DNA of 64,000 nt from Streptomyces triculaminicus (GCF_017349075.1 NZ_JAFMOF010000001.1:248001-312000); one strand, 5' to 3'. Shown: positions 43,291 to 52,608, numbered from the stretch's first letter. The notes: generated from the sequence alone by a model not told the origin. A program made the numbers and translations.

Positions 43291-43435
43291 CGTTCCCCCC
43301 GGAACCGGCTTCCCCTGAATCCCCCCGGATCCCTCCCCGGGAAGCCTGATGTTCATAACGACCCGCCAGGACGCCGAAGGGTTGCAACGATTCCAAGGCG
43401 TTATGATTCCGTTACCTACGGTACCGAATCCCAGG

Positions 43436-44266
43436 TCACAGCACATGCGTGCGATAACGGTCCAGCGTCTCCGCGAGCACCTCCGCCCCCTCGCGCGCCC
43501 ACAGCGACGGACTGAAGATCTCCGCTTCGGCGGCCCCGGCGTACCCCGCCGCCTCCACCCGTTCGCGGAACCACCTCAGGTCCACGCACCCCTCTCCCAG
43601 CTGCCCCCGCCCCAGCAACACCCCCTCGGGCAGCGGCGTGATCCAGTCGGCGAGCTGGAAGGCCGCGATCCGGCCGCCCTCCCCCGCCCGGACCAGCTCG
43701 CGGCCCACCGCGTCGTCCCACCACAGGTGATAGGTGTCCACGACCACGCCCACCTGGCCGGCCGGGAAGCGCTCGGCGAGGTCGAGGGCCTGACCGAGGG
43801 TCGAGACCACGCAACGGTCGGAGGCGAACATCGGGTGCAGCGGCTCGATCGCCAGCCGCACCCCGTACCCGGCCGCGTAGGGCCCCAGCTCGGCCAGGGC
43901 GTCGGCCAGCCGCTCGCGCGCGCCGGGCAGGTCCCGGCTGCCGGCCGGCAGACCACCCGCCACCAGCACGAGGGCGGCGGCACCGAGTGCCGCCGCCTCC
44001 TCGACGGCGGCGCGGTTCCCGGCGAGCGCGCGCTCCCGCCCGGGGGCGTCGGCGGCGGTGAGGAAGCCTCCCCGGCACAGGCTGCTGACGGTCAGCCCGG
44101 CGCCGCGTACGAGCCGGGCGGCGGCCTCGACGCCGTACTCCCGCACCGGCTCCCGCCACAGCCCCACGGCCCGCACCCCGGCGGCGGCGCAGCCCGCCAC
44201 CAGCTCGGGCAGCGACCACTGCCGGACCGTCCACTGGTTGAGGCTGAACCGCTCGAGCCCGCTCAC
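43436..44266 (-). CDS. Sugar phosphate isomerase/epimerase-type TIM barrel
   Basis: 276 residues from GTG 44266, overlapping the DUF993 gene by 4 bp. AP-endonuclease-2 barrel with metal ligands in LAIEPLHP, VVDTYHLWWDD and AEAEIFS. This group includes epimerases, dehydratases and 3-keto-sugar hydrolases acting on sugar acids and inositols. It is last gene of a three-gene minus-strand operon; the substrate is unknown. Confidence 0.82.
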   Translation of the reverse strand: MSGLERFSLNQWTVRQWSLPELVAGCAAAGVRAVGLWREPVREYGVEAAARLVRGAGLTVSSLCRGGFLTAADAPGRERALAGNRAAVEEAAALGAAALVLVAGGLPAGSRDLPGARERLADALAELGPYAAGYGVRLAIEPLHPMFASDRCVVSTLGQALDLAERFPAGQVGVVVDTYHLWWDDAVGRELVRAGEGGRIAAFQLADWITPLPEGVLLGRGQLGEGCVDLRWFRERVEAAGYAGAAEAEIFSPSLWAREGAEVLAETLDRYRTHVL

Positions 44267-45414
44267 CGCTCCACCCCGTGGACCGCCAGCCAGCGCGCCA
44301 TCCGCTCGCCGGCCCGTTCGGGGTCGGGGAACAGGCCGAGGCCGTCGCCCAGTTCGTACGCCCGCGCCAGGTGGGGCACCGTCCGCGCGGCGTGCAGCCC
44401 CGCGGGCATCACGAAGTGGTGCTGGTGCCCGGCGAGCCAGGCCAGGAAGACGATGCCCGTCTTGTAGAAGCGCGTCGGGGGTTCGAAGAGGTGCCGGGCC
44501 AGCGGCACGGTCGGGTCCAGCACGGCCCGGAAGCCGTGCCGGTCGCCGGAGTCGAGCAGGCGCGCGGCATGGGCCGCCCGCGGCCCGAGCGGGTCGAAGA
44601 CGCCCAGCAGCGCGTCGCTGGACGCGCCGTCGTCGCCCTCGATCAGCTCCGGGTAGTGGAGGTCGTCCCCCGTGAAGCACCGTGTCCCCGCCGGCAGCCG
44701 CCGTCGCAGCGCCCGTTCGCGCCCGGCGTCCAGCAGGGAGACCTTCACCCCCGCGACCCTGCCGGGGTGGGCGGTCACGATCCGCAGCAGCGTCTCCGTG
44801 GCGGCGTCGAGGTCGGTGGCGCCCCAGTAGCCCTCCAGGAGGGGGTCGAACATGGGGCCGAGCCAGTGGAGGATCACGGGGCGCTCCGTCTGGCGCACCA
44901 GCCGCCCGTAGACCCGCTCGTAGTCCTCCGGTCCGCGGGCGACGGCCGCCAGGGCCCGGGAGGCCATGACGACGGCCTGGGCGCCCGCCGACTCCACGAC
45001 CTCGAGCTGGCGCTCGTAGGCGGCCGCGACGTCGTCCGGCGAGCCGTAGGGCGGCGTCAGGTGGTCGGTGCCGGCCCCGCAGACGATCCGGCCGCCCACC
45101 GCCGCCGCCTCGGCCGCCGAGCGCCGGATCAGCTCGGCGGCCGTGTCCCAGCCCAGGCCCATGCCGCGCTGGGCGGTGTCCATCGCCTCCGCGACGCCCA
45201 GTCCGTGCGCCCACAGGTGGCGGCGGAAGGCGAGCGTGGCGTCCCAGTCCAGGGCGGCGCGGCCGCCCGGGGCGGTGTCGCCGAAGGGGTCGGCGACGAC
45301 ATGGGCGGCGGCCAGGACCGTACGGAGGCGCGGCGGCGGCCCGGGGGGCACCGGGCGCGCGGCCCGTGGCGTGTAGGGGCGCAGCGCCCCGGACGCGTCC
45401 GGCAGGCGGATCAC
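44263..45414 (-). CDS. DUF993 (dihydrodipicolinate synthase/aldolase-like) protein
   Basis: 383 residues from GTG 45414, overlapping both neighbours by 4 bp. The family signature blocks are present: LDWDATLAFRRHLWAHGLGVAEAMDTAQRGMGLGW near residue 56, LHWLGPMFDP, and the candidate Schiff-base lysine in AGVKVSLLD; GVFDPLGP and FYKTGIVFLAWLAGHQ follow. It is predicted to be a DapA-superfamily aldolase or lyase. The association with a dehydrogenase and two TIM-barrel isomerases points to keto-sugar or sugar-acid cleavage. Confidence 0.8.
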   Translation of the reverse strand: MIRLPDASGALRPYTPRAARPVPPGPPPRLRTVLAAAHVVADPFGDTAPGGRAALDWDATLAFRRHLWAHGLGVAEAMDTAQRGMGLGWDTAAELIRRSAAEAAAVGGRIVCGAGTDHLTPPYGSPDDVAAAYERQLEVVESAGAQAVVMASRALAAVARGPEDYERVYGRLVRQTERPVILHWLGPMFDPLLEGYWGATDLDAATETLLRIVTAHPGRVAGVKVSLLDAGRERALRRRLPAGTRCFTGDDLHYPELIEGDDGASSDALLGVFDPLGPRAAHAARLLDSGDRHGFRAVLDPTVPLARHLFEPPTRFYKTGIVFLAWLAGHQHHFVMPAGLHAARTVPHLARAYELGDGLGLFPDPERAGERMARWLAVHGVER

Positions 45415-46565
45415 GGCGCCGGCTCCGGCACGGGCAGCCGCCGGCCCTCCCGCGAGGACCGGTGGCCCGCCTCGGCGAGGGCCACGCCGCGCGCGCCCGC
45501 GAAGAGGTCGTGGTGCCACGGGGTGCCCAGCGCGACGTGCCGCAGGAAGAGCTCCCACTGGGCGCGGAAGGCGTTGTCGCCGTCGCCGGGGGCGTCCGGC
45601 ACCTCCCGCCACTGCGCGCGGAAGTCCTCGGCGGCCGGCCCGTCGGGATCCCATACGGGCCGGGGGGTGGCCGAGCGGTGCTGGGCCCGGCAGTGGCGCA
45701 GCCCCGCCACCGCCGAGCCGTCCGTCCCGTCGACCTGGAGCTCCAGCAGTTCGTCGCGGTACACCCGCACGGCCCAGGAGGAGTTGAACTGCGCGACCGC
45801 GCCGCCCTCCAGTTCGAAGATGGCGTAGGCGGCGTCGTCGGCGGTGGCCTCGTAGGACCGGCCCCGTTCGTCCCAGCGGCGGTCGATGTGGGTCGCCAGG
45901 CGCGCCTGTACGGACCGTACGGGGCCGAACAGCTCCCGCAGCAGGTACTCCCAGTGGGGGAACATGTCGGCGGCCATGCCGCCCCCGTCCTGGGCGCGGT
46001 AGTTCCACGAGGGCCGCTGGGCGGGCTCCCGGTCGCCCTCGAGGACCCAGTAGCCGAACTCCCCGCGCACCGACAGCACGCTGCCGAAGAAGCCCTCGTC
46101 GACGAGCCTCTTGAGCTTGCGCGGTCCGGGCAGGAAGAGCTTGTCCTGGACGACGCCGTGCCGGATCCCGGCGGCCCGGGCGAGCCGGGCGAGCTCCAGG
46201 GCGTCGGCGTAGCGGCCCGCGACGGGCTTCTCGCAGTACACGTGTTTGCCCGCGGCGATGGCCCGGCGCAGCGCGGCGGGCCGGGCGGAGGTGGCCTGGG
46301 CGTCGAAGTAGACCTCGACGTCCGGGTCGGCGAGGACGGCGTCGAGGTCGGTGGACCACCGCTCGATTCCGTGGCGTGCGGCGAGCGCCGCCAGCCTGCC
46401 GCCGTCGCGGCCGACGAGGACCGGATCGGGCCGCAGGGTCCTGCCGTCGCCGAGCGGCACGCCGCCCTGCTCGCGGAGGGCGAGGAGGGAGCGTACGAGG
46501 TGCTGGCGATGGCCCATCCGGCCGGTCGCGCCGTTCACGGCGATGCGTATGTCCGTGGTCGTCAC
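45411..46565 (-). CDS. Gfo/Idh/MocA family oxidoreductase of the DUF993 module
   Basis: 384 residues from GTG 46565 (AGGGA RBS). N-terminal Rossmann VNGATGRMGHRQH, EKP motif YCEKPVAGRYADAL, and a conserved GGGMAADMFPHWEYLLREL active-site helix. Upstream in-frame starts (GTG 46586, ATG 46616) exist because a 21-bp direct duplication near the start repeats the R-V-T-T peptide and its GTG. It probably oxidises a sugar or polyol hydroxyl to a ketone as the entry step of the operon. It is divergent from a TIM-barrel isomerase. Confidence 0.82.
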   Translation of the reverse strand: MTTTDIRIAVNGATGRMGHRQHLVRSLLALREQGGVPLGDGRTLRPDPVLVGRDGGRLAALAARHGIERWSTDLDAVLADPDVEVYFDAQATSARPAALRRAIAAGKHVYCEKPVAGRYADALELARLARAAGIRHGVVQDKLFLPGPRKLKRLVDEGFFGSVLSVRGEFGYWVLEGDREPAQRPSWNYRAQDGGGMAADMFPHWEYLLRELFGPVRSVQARLATHIDRRWDERGRSYEATADDAAYAIFELEGGAVAQFNSSWAVRVYRDELLELQVDGTDGSAVAGLRHCRAQHRSATPRPVWDPDGPAAEDFRAQWREVPDAPGDGDNAFRAQWELFLRHVALGTPWHHDLFAGARGVALAEAGHRSSREGRRLPVPEPAP

Positions 46566-46699
46566 GCGCGTGTCCCTGGTGGTCACGCGCGGTTTTCCGC
46601 TTCCCCGGGCCGTCATGCGCGGTCGCCCTCCCGTCCCCCGGTGTTCCCGACTTCGGCATCAGGGGCATTTCCCGCCGCCGGACGGGGAAACCGATCACC

Positions 46700-47506
46700 A
46701 TGAAGCTGGCCTTTTCGACCTTGGGAACGCCCGGACTGCCCCTGCCCGACGTGGTGCGGCTCGCCGGGAAGCACGGCTACGACGGCGTCGAGCTGCGGGC
46801 CCATCCGGAGGAGCCCGTGCACCCCGGCATGCCGCCCGCGTCGCGGGCCGCCGCGGCCGAGGCGTTCGCCGGGGCGGGCGTGGCGGTACTGGCGGTGGCC
46901 GGGTACGCGCGCGTGGCCGCACCGGGCCCCGACGAGCCGGTGCTGGCGGAGCTGGACGGCCTGGTGCGGCTCGCGGGCGACCTGGGGGCGTCGTACGTCC
47001 GGGTGTTCCCCGGCGCCGGCGAACAGCCCGGTGACGAGGCCGACGCGGCGGCCGCGCGCCGGCTCGGGGCGATCGCGCCGCTCGCCGCCGACACGGGCGT
47101 GCGCGTCCTGATGGAGACCCATGACTCCCATGGGCGCGCTCAGGACGCCGTGCGCGTCCTGGGGCCCGTGGGGCACGGCAGCATCGGGGCGCTGTGGGAC
47201 GTGCTGCACACCTGGCGGGGCGGGGAGGAGCCGGCCGTCAGCTTCCCCGCCCTGGCCCCGCACCTGGGTTATGTGCAGGTCAAGGACGTCGGCTCGGCCG
47301 AGGACACCACCCCGGTGCAGCTGGGGACGGGCGTCCTGCCGCTGGGCGCCTGCGTGGGGACGCTCAGCCGGGCGGGCTGGGACGGCTGGCTGTGCTGGGA
47401 GTACGAGAAGCGCTGGCATCCTCACGTGGCCGACTTCGAGCAGCTGGCGGGTCCGGGAGCGGAGTATCTGCGGGGGCTGGTCGCCGCCGCCCCGCGAGCG
47501 AGGTGA
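46700..47506 (+). CDS. Sugar phosphate isomerase/epimerase-type TIM barrel (divergent partner)
   Basis: 268 residues from ATG 46700. AP-endonuclease-2 barrel: LAFSTLGTPGLPLPDVVRLAGKHGYDGVELR, metal ligands in VLMETHDSH, ALWDVLHTWRGGE and YVQVKDVG, and a C-terminal LCWEYEKRWHP. Divergent from the Gfo/Idh-DUF993-isomerase operon across 134 bp, it probably belongs to the same pathway. The 3' end overlaps the convergent EamA gene by 143 bp. Confidence 0.82.
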   Translation: MKLAFSTLGTPGLPLPDVVRLAGKHGYDGVELRAHPEEPVHPGMPPASRAAAAEAFAGAGVAVLAVAGYARVAAPGPDEPVLAELDGLVRLAGDLGASYVRVFPGAGEQPGDEADAAAARRLGAIAPLAADTGVRVLMETHDSHGRAQDAVRVLGPVGHGSIGALWDVLHTWRGGEEPAVSFPALAPHLGYVQVKDVGSAEDTTPVQLGTGVLPLGACVGTLSRAGWDGWLCWEYEKRWHPHVADFEQLAGPGAEYLRGLVAAAPRAR

Positions 47507-48338
47507 CGGCGACCCCGCCCACCAGCAGCACCGCCGCGCACCACCGCAGCGGGCTCACGTCCTCCCCCAGCAGCAGTGCGGCGGAGGTCATGCCGAACAC
47601 GGGCACCAGCAGCGTGAAGGGGGCGACGGACGAGGCGTCGTAGCCGCGCAGCAGGAAGTTCCAGGCGCCGAAGCCGAGCACGGTGCTGACCCAGGCGACG
47701 AACAGCAGGGCGCCCACCCCGGCGAAGTCCAGGGATGTCAGGGCCTCGGCGTCGGCCTCGGGGCCCTCGAAGACGAGGGACAGCAGCAGGAGGGGCAGCA
47801 CCGGCACGGTGCTGATCCAGACGGTGAAGCGCAGGCCGTCGGAGGGCGCGGCCTTGCGGGTGAGGACGTTGGAGACGCCCCAGAAGGCGGCCGCGATCAC
47901 GACCAGGGCGAAGCCGAGGACCGGCCCGGAGGCGCTCTCGTCTACGGCCGCGACCACGATGCCCGACAGGGCCACGCCCATGCCCAGCAGCCGGACCCTT
48001 CCCGGGCGTTCGCCGAGGGCCGGCATGGCGAAGAGGGCGGTGAAGACCGCCTGGGCCTGCAGGACCAGCGAGGACAGCCCGGCCGGCATCCCGGCACGCA
48101 TGCCGACGAACAGCAGCCCGAACTTGCCCACGCCGAGGGCCAGTCCCACTCCGATGATCCACCGCCATTTCACCGGCGGCCGCCCCACGAGGAAGACGGC
48201 CGGCAGCGCGGCGGCGAGGAAGCGCAGCCCGCAGAAGAGCAGGGGCGGGAAGTGGTGGAGGCCGACGTCGATGACGACGAAGTTGACGCCCCACAGGGCC
48301 GCTACGGCGACGGCCAGGGCTATGTGCGGTGGTCGCAT
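47364..48338 (-). CDS. EamA/DMT-type permease
   Basis: 324 residues from ATG 48338 (a start nine codons upstream is less likely). Ten hydrophobic helices in two EamA repeats, starting with ALAVAVAALWGVNFVVIDVGL and ending near ALLLGEDVSPLRWCAAVLLVGGVAV. The last about 45 residues are Pro/Arg/Ser-rich, cytoplasmic, and encoded in the region that overlaps the convergent isomerase gene; this tail may be an extension by read-through of an ancestral stop. It is likely an amino-acid or metabolite exporter, divergent from a LysR regulator. Confidence 0.82.
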   Translation of the reverse strand: MRPPHIALAVAVAALWGVNFVVIDVGLHHFPPLLFCGLRFLAAALPAVFLVGRPPVKWRWIIGVGLALGVGKFGLLFVGMRAGMPAGLSSLVLQAQAVFTALFAMPALGERPGRVRLLGMGVALSGIVVAAVDESASGPVLGFALVVIAAAFWGVSNVLTRKAAPSDGLRFTVWISTVPVLPLLLLSLVFEGPEADAEALTSLDFAGVGALLFVAWVSTVLGFGAWNFLLRGYDASSVAPFTLLVPVFGMTSAALLLGEDVSPLRWCAAVLLVGGVAVTSLAGRRRPAPADTPLPDPPAARSRPREDASASRTPSTASRPSPPG

Positions 48339-48431
48339 GCGACGAGCATCATCTGTACGCACCATGTAGCACCAGCGCGGGTTTCTTCATGATGGGATTC
48401 AGCAACGCTCAACGATGGGGGCCTGAGGATC

Positions 48432-49337
48432 ATGCTGGATCTGTCCCGGCTGCGTGCCCTGCACGCCGTCTCCGTGCACGGTTCGGTCAGCGCGGCCGCC
48501 GTCGCGCTCGGCTACACCCCGTCCGCCGTGTCGCAGTCCATCACCAAGCTGGAGCGGGAGACCCGCACCATCCTGCTCGAGCGCCGCGGGCGCGGCGTGG
48601 TGCTGACGGACGCGGCCGTGCGGCTGGCGGAGACCACGCGGGAGCTGCTGGTCATGGTCGAACGCGCGGAGACGGACCTGGAGGAGCGGCGCGGGCTGCC
48701 CACGGGCCGGCTGGTGGTCGGGGCGTTCGCGTCGGCCGCGCGCGGGCTGATGCCGGGCGTCCTGGCCGCGCTCGCCCGCGAACACCCCTCCCTGGACACC
48801 CGCCTGGCCGAGGTCGACCCGCACGAATCCGTCGCCCTGGTGGCGCAGGGCGTGCTCGATCTGGCGGTCACCTTCGAATGGGACATCGAGCCGCTGCCCG
48901 CGCCGGACGGCCTGGAGCGGGTGCGGATCGGCAACGACGTGTGCGACGTGCTGGTGCCGCGGGGCCATCCGCTCGACGGACCGGGGCCGCTGCGCGAGAC
49001 GGACCTGGCGCACCAGCGCTGGGTCTGCCAGCCGCCCGGCACGGTCTGCCACGACTGGCTGGTGCGCACCCTGCGCGGCGCGGGCAGCGAGCCGGACCTG
49101 GCCTACCAGGTCGCCGAGAACCACACCCAGGTGGCGCTCGTGGCGGCCGGGCTGGGCATCGCCCTCGTGCCGCGCCTGGGCCGCGGCCCGCTCCTCGAGG
49201 GCGTACGGGCGGTGCCGCTGGAACCCACCCCCATCCGGCGGCTGTTCGCCTACTGGCGTGCGGGCGCGGCCCGCCGTCCGGCCATCCACGAGACCGTGCG
49301 GCTGCTGCGCGAGCGGTGGCCGGAGCGCAGCTTCTGA
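48432..49337 (+). CDS. LysR family regulator next to EamA
   Basis: 301 residues. Winged HTH (LRALHAVSVHGSVSAAAVALGYTPSAVSQSITKLE) and a substrate-binding domain (about 92-295). It is divergent from the EamA permease across 93 bp, the usual arrangement for LysR proteins that control an exporter when its substrate accumulates. The inducer is unknown. Confidence 0.88.
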   Translation: MLDLSRLRALHAVSVHGSVSAAAVALGYTPSAVSQSITKLERETRTILLERRGRGVVLTDAAVRLAETTRELLVMVERAETDLEERRGLPTGRLVVGAFASAARGLMPGVLAALAREHPSLDTRLAEVDPHESVALVAQGVLDLAVTFEWDIEPLPAPDGLERVRIGNDVCDVLVPRGHPLDGPGPLRETDLAHQRWVCQPPGTVCHDWLVRTLRGAGSEPDLAYQVAENHTQVALVAAGLGIALVPRLGRGPLLEGVRAVPLEPTPIRRLFAYWRAGAARRPAIHETVRLLRERWPERSF

Positions 49338-49418
49338 CTCTCCCCCCGGGTCTTGACCACTCGCTCAAATCCTGGAGGACCCGAACCGTATGATGAGCGC
49401 TCTGCGAGGGGACGGCAC

Positions 49419-50060
49419 ATGTCGGTGGAGACCAAGGAACGGCTGATCACCGCGGCGGGAACGGTCCTGCGCACCCAGGGGTACGGCAAGGCCAGCGCGC
49501 GGACGATCGGCAAGGAGGCCGGCGTCAACTCGGCGCTGATCTTCTACCACTTCGGCGGTGTCGACGCCCTGCTGTTCGCCGCCCTGGACCGCTCCTCCGC
49601 CGAGCGCCTGGAACAGCACGCCGCCACGGTGGCGGGCGCCCGCACCCTGGAGGAACTCGCCGCGGCCGCCACGCGCGTGTACCGCGACGACCTCGAGGGC
49701 GGTCACATCACGCTGCTGTCCGAGCTGGTCGCCGCCGCCGTCGCCAAGCCGGAGCTGCGCGAAGAGATCCGCGTACGCGTCGACCCGTGGCTGGCGTTCA
49801 TGGAGGAGACCCTGGAGCGGGTCATCGGGGGCAGCCCGCTCGCCCGGCTGATGCCCCCGAGGGACCTGGCCAACGCGGCGGTCACCTTCTACCTCGGCGT
49901 CAACCTCTTCACCGTGCTGGACAGCGACCTCTCCCGCACCGAGTCGGTCTTCGCGATGGTCCGGCGGCTCGCCCCGCGCGCGAAGCTGCTGACCGTACGT
50001 CCGGCCGCCCGGTGGCGCCGGGCGCGCGGCTTCGGCAGGGCGCGCCGCGCGGCCGGGTAG
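49419..50060 (+). CDS. TetR family regulator
   Basis: 213 residues from ATG 49419 (GAGGGG RBS); a start 22 codons upstream is not supported. HTH ARTIGKEAGVNSALIFYHFGGVDALL (about 29-54) and a TetR_C ligand domain. The C terminus is Arg-rich (RWRRARGFGRARRAAG). A TATGAT element lies at 49389-49394, 25-30 bp upstream. It follows the LysR gene in the same direction; the target is unknown. Confidence 0.85.
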   Translation: MSVETKERLITAAGTVLRTQGYGKASARTIGKEAGVNSALIFYHFGGVDALLFAALDRSSAERLEQHAATVAGARTLEELAAAATRVYRDDLEGGHITLLSELVAAAVAKPELREEIRVRVDPWLAFMEETLERVIGGSPLARLMPPRDLANAAVTFYLGVNLFTVLDSDLSRTESVFAMVRRLAPRAKLLTVRPAARWRRARGFGRARRAAG

Positions 50061-50388
50061 ACCCGGAAACCGGGCCGGGGCGACGGGGTGCGCACCCCCG
50101 GGCGGAACCGCTCCGGCGCGCGGTCCGTCCAAGGGGCGTGCTGCCGCCGGGTTCCGCAGAGCGGTGTCGGCTCCGCCGCTGGCCGCGTCGCCGACCCACC
50201 CCCTCTCCGCCGCCTGCGGACGGCAGCACGCCGCCGCCGGTGCACCCCCTCCGACGCACCGGTGGCGGACCGCCCGGCAGGCAGACGAGAGGCGCGCGGT
50301 CACCCTCCGCGAAGCCTCCCGCACGCCTGGTGTGCGCCGGTGGCCGTCGGGTAACTCTGGACGCTCGTAGGGTGGGTTGGGGGAGACC
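50061..50388. other. 328-bp gap with no recognisable gene
   Basis: The sequence is GC-rich with a small CCCGG-AAA-CCGGG hairpin directly after the tetR stop (about 50061-50075), a plausible terminator. No conserved ORF, RNA or repeat is visible in the rest. The lipoprotein gene's RBS (GGGGGAG) is at its right end. Confidence 0.5.
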
Positions 50389-51018
50389 ATGCGCCATCGC
50401 GCGCTGCCGAAGGCGCTGTTCGCGCTCGCCGTGCTGTACGGCTCGTACGCGCTCACCGGCTGTCAGGCCGCCGGGCGCACCGGAGCGGAGACCGTCGCGC
50501 AGGGCGGGGGGAGCGTCGCGGACGCGGGTTCGGGGTATGTCGCCACGTTCCTGGGCCGCGGGGCGTGCACGGGCCGTGGGCGGCCCGCCTTCGCCGAGGT
50601 CGACTGCGGGAGCGAGCAGGCCGCGGCGAGCGTCCTCGCCCGCTACTACGGCCCGCGGACGGGCGGTCCGCGCTGTCCCGAGAGCACCGACTTCGTCCTG
50701 CACATCACGGCCGTCGACGCCGGGACGTCGGAGTCGGACAGCGTCCCCGAGGGCTACGCCTGCATGCGCAACCTGCGCCCGCCGCACCCGGGCGACCCGG
50801 GCATGGGCGGCGGCCCGCTGACGGTGCCGGGCGACTGCGTGTACACCGAGCGGCACGGCGTGGTGAAGGAGGCCGCCTGCGACGGCTCCGGCCCGCACGA
50901 ACCGGAGTTCCGGGTGGACCGCGCGGTGGGCTCCCGCGAGGACTGTCCCCCGGCGACCGACCTGTACGTACAGGTCGGCGGCGGGGCTCCCGTGGGGTGC
51001 GCCCGCCGCCTTTCCTGA
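50389..51018 (+). CDS. Secreted lipoprotein of unknown function
   Basis: 209 residues from ATG 50389. The signal peptide (about 1-23) ends in the lipobox ALTGC, so C24 should be lipidated. The mature part has nine or so further cysteines, several in pairs spaced as in disulfide-rich domains (GACTGRG, VDCGSEQ, PRCPEST, YACMRN, GDCVY, AACDG, EDCPP, VGCARR), and reads like two related halves, each a short beta-rich module. No family is recognised. It may be a surface protein of aerial hyphae or a sensor component. Confidence 0.75.
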   Translation: MRHRALPKALFALAVLYGSYALTGCQAAGRTGAETVAQGGGSVADAGSGYVATFLGRGACTGRGRPAFAEVDCGSEQAAASVLARYYGPRTGGPRCPESTDFVLHITAVDAGTSESDSVPEGYACMRNLRPPHPGDPGMGGGPLTVPGDCVYTERHGVVKEAACDGSGPHEPEFRVDRAVGSREDCPPATDLYVQVGGGAPVGCARRLS

Positions 51019-51044
51019 CAGCCTGCCCGGAGTGCTACCGGCCG

Positions 51045-52478
51045 CTAGGGACGCAGCATGGTGTTGCGCTCCACGTCCTTGCGGTCGAGCTTGGAGTTGA
51101 ACGGGGCCAGCGGCTTGGCCTTGCGGTCGTCCTTCTGGACGGCGGCCGGTGCGACGCCCGCCCAGCGCAGGACCTCGGCCGTGGCCTTGTTCCGCTCATC
51201 GGCCACCAGGTCGGCGATCTTGGTGCCGTGGTTGCCGCCCGGAGCGAAGAAGCGGTAGTCGTGCCGGGCCTCGGCGTTCTTGCCCAGGCGGAACGGCTCG
51301 GCGCTCCACGGGTCGTTCTGCCCGTAGACGAACAGCATCCGCTTGCTGTCCTCGCGCACCCAGCGGTCGACGTCGGCCATCGAGCCGTTGCGGAACTTCA
51401 TCGGGATGTCACGCGGCACGTAGTTGCGCGGCGCGTAGATGCCGGGGTAGCGCAGCAGCCCCTTGAGGTGCGGCGAGTTGAACGTCGGAGAGCCCAGCTC
51501 GGTGCCCGCCTGGTAGTAGTACGGGGTGTACTGCTCCAGGCCCTGGTCGGTGTAGGCCTCGAAGCCGGAGATCTCGTCGATGAACTTGTAGAGATCGTCC
51601 GTGGACGCCTTGGTGGCGGGGACGGTCTTGCAGTCGCTCTGCAGGTGGTACTGCCAGAACGCCCACACCATGTCCAGGACGACGTTCTCGTAGGCCTTGT
51701 CGGCGCTGCCGACGACCTTGAACGTCTTGCCGTTGGCGTCGGCCCACTTCTGGTAGCGGCCGACGATCTCGTCGCGGCGCAGCAGCGCCTCGCGCTGCAC
51801 CGAGTTGAGCTGGTTGCGGCACGCCTTGTCGCCCACGTTCGCGAAGAAGCGGTCGTAGGCCGAGTCCTCGTTGTTGACCACGTCGTTGGGCGCGACGTAG
51901 GCGACGGTGCCGTTCATGTCGTTCGGGTAGAAGCGGCGGAAGTACGTCGCCGTCATGCCGCCCTTGCTGCCGCCGGTCGCCAGCCAGTTCTTGTTGTAGA
52001 CCGGCTTGAGCGCCTGGAAGAGGCGGTGCTGGTCGCTGGCGGCCTGCCAGATGTCCAGCTTCGACCAGTCGGCGGGCTTGGGCCGCGACGGGGTGAAGTA
52101 GCGGTACTCCATCGACACCTGGTTGCCGTCGACGATCCGGGTCGGCTCGCTGCGGGACGGGTTGGTGTTGACGTTGTAGCCGGAGGTGAAGAAGACCGTC
52201 GGCCGGTCGGTGGCCTTGTGCAGCAGCGTGAAGCGCTGCTCGAAGGTGCCCTTGGCCGGGTTCTTGTGGTCGATCGGCTGCTTGTAGTTCAGCACGAGGT
52301 AGCGGTAGCCCTCGTAGGGCTTCTCCTCGACGAAACTCATCCCCGGAATCTTCAGGATGCGTTCCTTTATGTCCGGCGCGGTGTCGGCGGCCGTCGCCGC
52401 GCCCGCTGCCGCGCTGCCGGCACCGACCGCCCCTATGGACATCGTCAGTGCCAGCAGTGCTCTGAGAGCCTTGCGCAT
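51045..52478 (-). CDS. Secreted S37-family prolyl tri/tetrapeptidyl aminopeptidase
   Basis: 477 residues. A Sec signal peptide (about 1-31, ending GAATA-A) precedes an alpha/beta-hydrolase-like body. The nucleophile serine is S171 in ATGGSKGGMTATYF; the acid/base partners are probably in YGQNDPWS and PGGNHGTK. The whole chain matches Streptomyces tripeptidyl/tetrapeptidyl aminopeptidases (PS-10, peptidase family S37) that trim extracellular proteins during mycelial differentiation and process pro-transglutaminase-type substrates. The gene stands alone. Confidence 0.9.
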   Translation of the reverse strand: MRKALRALLALTMSIGAVGAGSAAAGAATAADTAPDIKERILKIPGMSFVEEKPYEGYRYLVLNYKQPIDHKNPAKGTFEQRFTLLHKATDRPTVFFTSGYNVNTNPSRSEPTRIVDGNQVSMEYRYFTPSRPKPADWSKLDIWQAASDQHRLFQALKPVYNKNWLATGGSKGGMTATYFRRFYPNDMNGTVAYVAPNDVVNNEDSAYDRFFANVGDKACRNQLNSVQREALLRRDEIVGRYQKWADANGKTFKVVGSADKAYENVVLDMVWAFWQYHLQSDCKTVPATKASTDDLYKFIDEISGFEAYTDQGLEQYTPYYYQAGTELGSPTFNSPHLKGLLRYPGIYAPRNYVPRDIPMKFRNGSMADVDRWVREDSKRMLFVYGQNDPWSAEPFRLGKNAEARHDYRFFAPGGNHGTKIADLVADERNKATAEVLRWAGVAPAAVQKDDRKAKPLAPFNSKLDRKDVERNTMLRP

Positions 52479-52608
52479 GCGCCCTCCCCTGGGTTCGCAA
52501 AGGTCGCCGCGAACCTACCGGGGGCACCATCCGCCACGCCAGAGTCAGTGGGCGGAGATTTCGATCTTGCTGGGCGTACGGCCCGGTTCGACCGGTTCGT
52601 CCTGCTCC

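Noticed and set aside
40856..43318. An 820-codon plus-strand open frame opposite recD2
   Set aside because: It is a shadow of RecD2 with antisense-type composition and no RBS or motif.
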